Positions 5,551-6,742 of a stretch of DNA of 6,742 bases are shown in pieces (position 1 is the first letter of the stretch; each line of letters opens with the position of its first letter). Below the pieces are notes generated by a model. That model saw nothing but the letters and a program-made list of their open reading frames with translations. It had not been told where the DNA came from and searched no databases. The stretch spans positions 1 through 6,742 of the forward strand of contig CALCPT010000474.1 of NCBI GenBank assembly GCA_937897265.1. The letters run 5' to 3'. Both the position numbers and the translations under genes were made by a program. The DNA is from an uncultured Alcaligenaceae bacterium (GTDB taxonomy: Bacteria; Pseudomonadota; Gammaproteobacteria; Burkholderiales; Burkholderiaceae_B).

Positions 5551-6549
5551 ATGACAAAAAAATCTCTAACGACGCAGAGCACCCAGACATTGCCTCAACC
5601 CACCTGGCGGCGTCTCTTAACGGCACTCGCCTTTTGTGGCATTGCCACCTGCAGCGTTGCGCAAACAGGCACTGTACGACTGATTGTGGCGTTTCCGCCG
5701 GGCGGGCCGAATGACTTTGTGGCACGCAACATTAGCGAAACCTTGGGCAAAGAGCTCGGCCAAACGGTGATCGTTGAAAACAAACCAGGTGCGAACGGAA
5801 TTATCGCGGCTGAGTACGTGATCAAGTCGCCACCTGACGGTAGCGTATTTTGGTTTAGCAGCACGGGCGCTGTGGCGATTAATCCTAGCCTCTATCCGAA
5901 ACTGCCTTACAACCCACAAGTAGATTTGGCGCCGGTATCACTGGTGGCGCGTAACGATGAGATGTTAGTCGTCAACCCCAAGCACCCCGCCACTGGGCCA
6001 AAAGACTTTATTGAATATGCTTTGAAAAACCGCACGACCATGGCCAACTCGGGCATGGGCAGTGTGCCGCACTTGGCGGCCGCCTTACTAGGTGCCGCCA
6101 CCAAAGCAAACTTCGCGGATGTGCCGTACAAAGGTGCAGCACCCGCAATCACAGACGTGATGGCCGGACACGTTGATGCCTTTTTTGGTGACGTACCTGG
6201 TTTGATTGGCAACATTCGCGCAGGCAAACTTAAACCCATCGCGATGGCTGCTGAAGCGCGTCACCCGTTGTTTCCGGATGTGCAGACATTTAAAGAAATC
6301 GGCATCGAGGGTGTGGATTCAGACAACTGGTATGCGATGTTCACCACCAAAGACACACCCGTTGAGATCATTAATCGCGTCAATGCGGCAGTCAAGCGCA
6401 CGCTTGAAACCGAAGCCGTTAAACAACGTCTGTTGGCATCGGGCACATTGCCCACAAGTTCAACTCCGCAAGAGCTTGGCGCATTACTGAAAAAAGATTC
6501 TGAAAAGTGGGCACGCCTGATACGCGAAAAAAATATCAAACCTGACTAA
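5551..6549 (+). CDS. Bug-family periplasmic tripartite tricarboxylate transporter receptor
   Basis: This is a periplasmic solute-binding protein of the Bug (TctC) family, which captures mostly carboxylates for TctA/TctB transporters or acts as a sensor. The 332-residue length is normal. The signal peptide has an unusually long polar n-region of about 18 residues, then WRRLL and a hydrophobic core, with likely cleavage after SVA at residue 37. There is no twin-arginine consensus and no acceptable lipobox. Family marks follow: VRLIVAFPPGG (42-52) with ND and VAR, VENKPGANG (75-83), GSVPHLAAALL, PYKGAAPAITDVMAGHVD (Tyr193-Lys194-Gly195), and a C-terminal helix-rich end. It is third in the operon, 50 nt after the SDR. 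A small GCCTG/CAGGC dyad sits in that gap (5510-5521). No TctA or TctB gene is visible, which is common for Bug receptors in Burkholderiales. The ligand is unknown; the adjacent enzymes suggest an acid or lactone-forming compound. Confidence 0.93.
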   Translation: MTKKSLTTQSTQTLPQPTWRRLLTALAFCGIATCSVAQTGTVRLIVAFPPGGPNDFVARNISETLGKELGQTVIVENKPGANGIIAAEYVIKSPPDGSVFWFSSTGAVAINPSLYPKLPYNPQVDLAPVSLVARNDEMLVVNPKHPATGPKDFIEYALKNRTTMANSGMGSVPHLAAALLGAATKANFADVPYKGAAPAITDVMAGHVDAFFGDVPGLIGNIRAGKLKPIAMAAEARHPLFPDVQTFKEIGIEGVDSDNWYAMFTTKDTPVEIINRVNAAVKRTLETEAVKQRLLASGTLPTSSTPQELGALLKKDSEKWARLIREKNIKPD

Positions 6550-6562
6550 TTTCACTGGTCTG

Positions 6563-6584
6563 TAGCGTGCCAGCAGAGACGCTA
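6563..6584 (+). repeat. Short inverted repeat after the Bug receptor gene
   Basis: TAGCGT (6563-6568) pairs with ACGCTA (6579-6584) around a 10-nt loop, 14 nt past the stop. The stem is short and no T-run follows, so it is a weak candidate 3' hairpin. Its right arm overlaps the first core of the palindromic array. Confidence 0.35.
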
Positions 6585-6723
6585 GATATCTAAGCTAGTG
6601 ACCTAGATATCTACGTCCAACTCCCTAAATATCTAAGTCTAATGACCTAGATATCTACCTCCAACTGCCTAAATATCTAAGTCCAACGACCTAGATATCT
6701 AACGGGGCAGACCGAGATATCTA
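6579..6723. repeat. Array of seven palindromic TAGATATCTA-type cores at 22-bp spacing
   Basis: Ten-base cores start at 6583, 6604, 6626, 6648, 6670, 6692 and 6714, so spacings are 21, 22, 22, 22, 22 and 22. Cores 1, 2, 4 and 6 are the perfect palindrome TAGATATCTA, cores 3 and 5 are TAAATATCTA, and core 7 is GAGATATCTA. Cores 2, 4, 6 and 7 are headed by GACC; a TCC-AA type tail follows cores 2, 4 and 5. Bases 6600-6643 and 6644-6687 form a 44-bp double unit repeated with 40 of 44 bases identical. No open frame of note covers it. Regular two-turn spacing of a dyad suggests a binding array for a dimeric protein, but no binding protein is identified and the array may run past the window. Confidence 0.85.
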
Positions 6724-6742
6724 GATCCTGAGAGCTGAGTCG

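Noticed and set aside
6579..6723. CRISPR array
   Set aside because: The period is only 22 bp, the sequence between cores is itself repeated rather than unique, and no cas gene is present.

Overview
The window reads as a betaproteobacterial chromosome segment, most likely Burkholderiales and plausibly Alcaligenaceae. The main evidence is a Bug-family periplasmic receptor next to an LigI-like amidohydrolase and an SDR dehydrogenase, a combination typical of that group. Species cannot be named from the sequence alone. All protein genes are on the + strand; the only minus-strand gene is a tRNA.

Left part (1-3457), an envelope/secretion block. A two-partner-secretion type outer-membrane transporter (ShlB/FhaC/HecB family, 5' end outside the window) is followed after 4 nt by a 454-residue exported protein rich in Pro, Gln and Met with three imperfect 38-42 residue repeats. 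The ribosome binding site of the second gene overlaps the stop codon of the first. The partner has no recognisable TPS/haemagglutinin domain, so this pair is the most unusual protein content here. After a gap of 114 nt holding a perfect 10-bp inverted repeat comes a 150-residue secreted protein with eight cysteines.

Middle (3458-3822), 365 bp without a protein gene. It holds, on the minus strand, a CAT-anticodon tRNA with encoded CCA, its intrinsic terminator, and a plausible extended -10 promoter. No other gene is seen in it.

Right part (3823-6549), a probable three-gene catabolic operon: a metal-dependent lactone-hydrolase-like amidohydrolase (COG3618/2-pyrone-4,6-dicarboxylate hydrolase type), an NAD-dependent SDR oxidoreductase, and a Bug-type periplasmic solute receptor. 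A coherent inference is that the receptor senses or delivers an organic acid or sugar-acid-like compound, the SDR oxidises it and the hydrolase opens a lactone. The substrate is unknown and no TctA/TctB membrane subunits are present in the window.

Right end (6550-6742), 193 bp of non-coding DNA. It carries an array of seven palindromic cores of type TAGATATCTA spaced almost exactly 22 bp apart, built largely from 44-bp double units. It could be a protein-binding array, a structural or termination element, or a simple expanded repeat. It may continue beyond the window.
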